A stretch of DNA of 5,655 bases, taken from positions 1 to 5,655 of the forward strand of contig JAIELM010000153.1 in the NCBI GenBank assembly GCA_019752975.1. The letters run 5' to 3'. The notes under the pieces are model-generated. The model searched no databases, was not told the origin of the DNA, and was given only the letters and a program-made list of their open reading frames with translations. The stretch is from Undibacterium sp. (GTDB lineage Bacteria; Pseudomonadota; Gammaproteobacteria; Burkholderiales; Burkholderiaceae_D). Positions within the stretch are counted from its first letter, which is position 1. Each line of letters begins with the position of its first letter. Below are positions 4,972 through 5,655 of this stretch, one piece after another. The translations under genes and the position numbers were made by a program.

Positions 4972-5075
4972 TAGGACTTAGGCAAAACAGATGCTAGCGT
5001 TGTTGCGTTGGTCTTGCCGTACAAAGTACTGCCAGCGGCTCCGCGCCTAGCCAGCGTAATTTTGAGTAAGTCCTA
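4972..5075. mobile_element. MITE-like element, 104 bp, with terminal inverted repeats and GTAAG target duplication
   Basis: The left end TAGGACTTAGGCAAAAC and the reverse complement of the right end, TAGGACTTACTCAAAAT, agree at 14 of the first 16 bases. Similarity extends further inward around GCTAGCG and GCTAGGCGCG, and the centre holds GTAC-AAA-GTAC, so the element is one long imperfect palindrome. The sequence GTAAG flanks it on both sides (4967-4971 and 5076-5080). Removing the element and one GTAAG rejoins the reverse-transcriptase protein, which proves insertion into that gene. With 109 added bases it also shifts the frame. It encodes nothing and would need a transposase from elsewhere. 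The parent IS family was not identified. Confidence 0.8.
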
Positions 5076-5181
5076 GTAAGTTCAAGTCTATCCAGTAGGT
5101 GCAGTATCCGCGCCAGCGGTGCGCCTACTTTAGCTTTGCGCGGCACAAGAAAATCATCCTCGTAACGAACGATTCGCACTC

Positions 5182-5208
5182 CTCATTTCTTGTCCACTCA
5201 TTTCTTGT
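5182..5208. repeat. 12-bp direct repeat, period 15
   Basis: CTCATTTCTTGT occurs at 5182-5193 and again at 5197-5208, separated by CCA. It lies at the edge of the truncated intron, so it could be a slippage product or a scar of the joining event. The size is too small to tell. Confidence 0.5.
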
Positions 5209-5380
5209 ACAGTTGATGCCCGTTCCCAAATCCCATGATGGCTCAGAGCCGGACTCGATTGATTTTTTTATCAAGCACGGTACTGGCACGATTGAAGTGA
5301 TTGACCACGACATTAGCGCGACTCGATAAGGCGGCCATTAACCGCACTCCTGCGCCACCTACAAAATATCCTTCACCATC

Positions 5381-5407
5381 GTTAAGCTAAGCTTGGCTTA
5401 GCTTAAC
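5381..5407 (-). terminator. Perfect 12-bp-arm hairpin after the right-edge gene
   Basis: GTTAAGCTAAGC and GCTTAGCTTAAC are exact reverse complements around a TTG loop. The hairpin begins 15 nt after the stop codon of the minus-strand gene, a usual place for a terminator or mRNA-protecting stem. The minus strand continues GATGGTGAAGG, without a T-run, so it is not a classic intrinsic terminator. RNA 3'-end protection or a protein site are alternatives. Confidence 0.5.
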
Positions 5408-5422
5408 TTATAGCCTCGCGCC

Positions 5423-5655
5423 TTATTGAAAATACGCTGAGGTCGGCCCTGCCCAAAGACTAGGCACATCTTGCGTATTGGTTCCATTCGCTGGTTTGGG
5501 CTGAAAAACTCTCTTCTCACCATTAACTGTTCCCACGTTCGGAAACAATAATTGCTGCGAGTAATCAAGCTTCATGAGCGCGACCGATCCCGTTGACCGA
5601 ATACTGTAGGACTGCCCCACCTCTACGGAAATTGCGGTCGGCAAAATACAAGTAC
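5423..5655 (-). CDS. Unrecognised protein, C-terminal part (runs off the right edge)
   Basis: The minus strand is open from the window edge to the TAA at 5423-5425, giving about 76 residues. Visible segments include ISVEVGQSYSIRSTGSVALM, LFPNVGTVNGEKRVFQPKPA and a terminal WAGPTSAYFQ. A TTG at 5642-5644 could start it, but the frame remains open upstream and no ribosome binding site is visible, so the real start probably lies outside the window. The composition is rich in Ser, Thr, Gly and Val with few charged residues, suggesting a beta-rich structure, perhaps an exported or surface protein. I do not recognise the family. The hairpin just downstream supports a real gene end. Confidence 0.5.
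   Translation of the reverse strand, partial: TCILPTAISVEVGQSYSIRSTGSVALMKLDYSQQLLFPNVGTVNGEKRVFQPKPANGTNTQDVPSLWAGPTSAYFQ

Larger units (their letters stand above)
4423..5179 (-). mobile_element. 5'-truncated, decayed group II intron
   Basis: Read on the minus strand, this segment holds reverse-transcriptase/maturase homology (5179 to about 4516), then a domain V-like hairpin (4498-4466), a domain VI-like hairpin (4465-4430) and an end GTCCCAC (4429-4423) that fits the AY ending of group II introns. The 5' half is absent: no domains I-IV structure and no front half of the protein can be found to the right of 5179, where unrelated sequence begins. Loss of the 5' end with an intact 3' end is what incomplete reverse transcription during retrohoming would leave, although a later deletion is also possible. 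The copy is dead: the protein frame has stops and a frameshift, and a MITE is inserted in it. The exact 3' boundary is inferred from the motif. Confidence 0.7.
4516..5179 (-). pseudogene. Group II intron reverse transcriptase/maturase, C-terminal half, disrupted
   Basis: From 5179 the frame reads RIVRYEDDFLV, the YxDD catalytic motif of reverse transcriptases with E for the common A, then a helix ending LLDRLELT at 5076. A 104-bp MITE interrupts here. Beyond it the same protein resumes: T-stop-NENQTDIADARQDSFNLLGF, matching the usual TLNxxKTxIVDAR..SFxFLGF block. Then come GKP..YAHVSPP, VKERIKQLTTRNPTPIPL, QDIVGGINARLCG, a foreign 8-codon patch, NSSLVLSKVRTYAEERLQIH and LYQRYGVYK. A 5-nt AAAGC near-duplication at about 4553-4561 shifts the frame into VPTTEGWRSAR, the typical C-terminus. 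In-frame stops include TAA at 4963-4965, a TGA and two more TAA. Functional relatives reverse-transcribe and splice their own intron. This one is inactive. Confidence 0.8.
5180..5422. other. Non-coding gap between the intron remnant and the right-edge gene
   Basis: This 243-bp stretch starts where reverse-transcriptase homology stops and ends at the stop codon of the next minus-strand gene. It contains a 12-bp direct repeat at 5182-5208 and a perfect hairpin at 5381-5407. Open frames on both strands cover 5180-5330, but none resembles a known protein or has a convincing ribosome binding site, so no gene is called. Confidence 0.4.

Noticed and set aside
5177..5179. GTGCG on the minus strand at 5179 as the 5' end (GUGYG) of a complete group II intron
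   Set aside because: These bases encode the residues just before VRYEDDFLV, in the middle of the reverse transcriptase, so the match is coincidental and the intron is truncated here.
5099..5329. Plus-strand 76-codon frame and minus-strand 62-codon frame (5125-5313)
   Set aside because: Both overlap the YxDD-containing reverse-transcriptase remnant in other frames, lack convincing ribosome binding sites and resemble nothing known.
1..5655. CRISPR array, tRNA, rRNA, riboswitch or replication origin
   Set aside because: No regularly spaced identical repeats, tRNA cloverleaf, rRNA segment or known riboswitch core was found on either strand by eye.

Overview
This window looks like an accessory region of a Gram-negative, probably betaproteobacterial (Burkholderiales, perhaps Oxalobacteraceae-like) chromosome. 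That placement is an inference from the DUF883 plus YqjE-type gene pair, the FHA plus Ser/Thr-kinase pair, an IS66 remnant and the style of the group II intron reverse transcriptase. Base composition is moderate, and strongly AT-rich between genes.

Left part (1-1823). On the minus strand, a DUF883 (YqjD/ElaB-like) tail-anchored membrane protein is followed 2 nt later by the start of a YqjE-like holin-superfamily membrane protein that runs off the left edge. Divergently, on the plus strand, lies an intact 316-residue protein with an N-terminal FHA phosphothreonine-binding domain and a C-terminal winged-helix-like region.

Middle part (1824-2775). Downstream of the FHA gene is the first ~43 codons of a Ser/Thr protein kinase: the glycine-rich loop is present and everything after it is lost. 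About 200 bp of unassigned DNA follows, then the last ~105 codons of an IS66-family transposase with what looks like its right terminal repeat. The FHA protein has therefore probably lost its partner kinase at this site.

Chitinase part (2649-4350). On the minus strand an intact 426-residue protein joins a GH18 chitinase-like barrel to a C-terminal jacalin-like lectin domain. It has no signal peptide, and an in-frame stop rules out a longer N-terminus. Its upstream region holds a possible 20-codon ORF with a good ribosome binding site, a hairpin, a candidate -10 box and three 10-bp tandem repeats. A possible 35-codon basic ORF follows the gene.

Right part (4423-5655). What first looks like an empty region decodes on the minus strand as a 5'-truncated, decayed group II intron. 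Reverse-transcriptase/maturase homology runs from the YxDD motif to the C-terminal GWRSA-type motif, interrupted by stops and a frameshift, and is followed by recognisable domain V and domain VI sequences. The reverse-transcriptase gene is split by a 104-bp MITE-like element with terminal inverted repeats and a perfect 5-bp target duplication, GTAAG. A second, isolated copy of the same terminus replaces about 8 codons of the maturase region. The window ends with the C-terminal part of an unrecognised minus-strand gene, followed by a perfect 12-bp-arm hairpin.

Overall the window reads as two working loci, the FHA/DUF883 divergent pair and the chitinase-lectin gene, separated and bordered by nested mobile-element debris.
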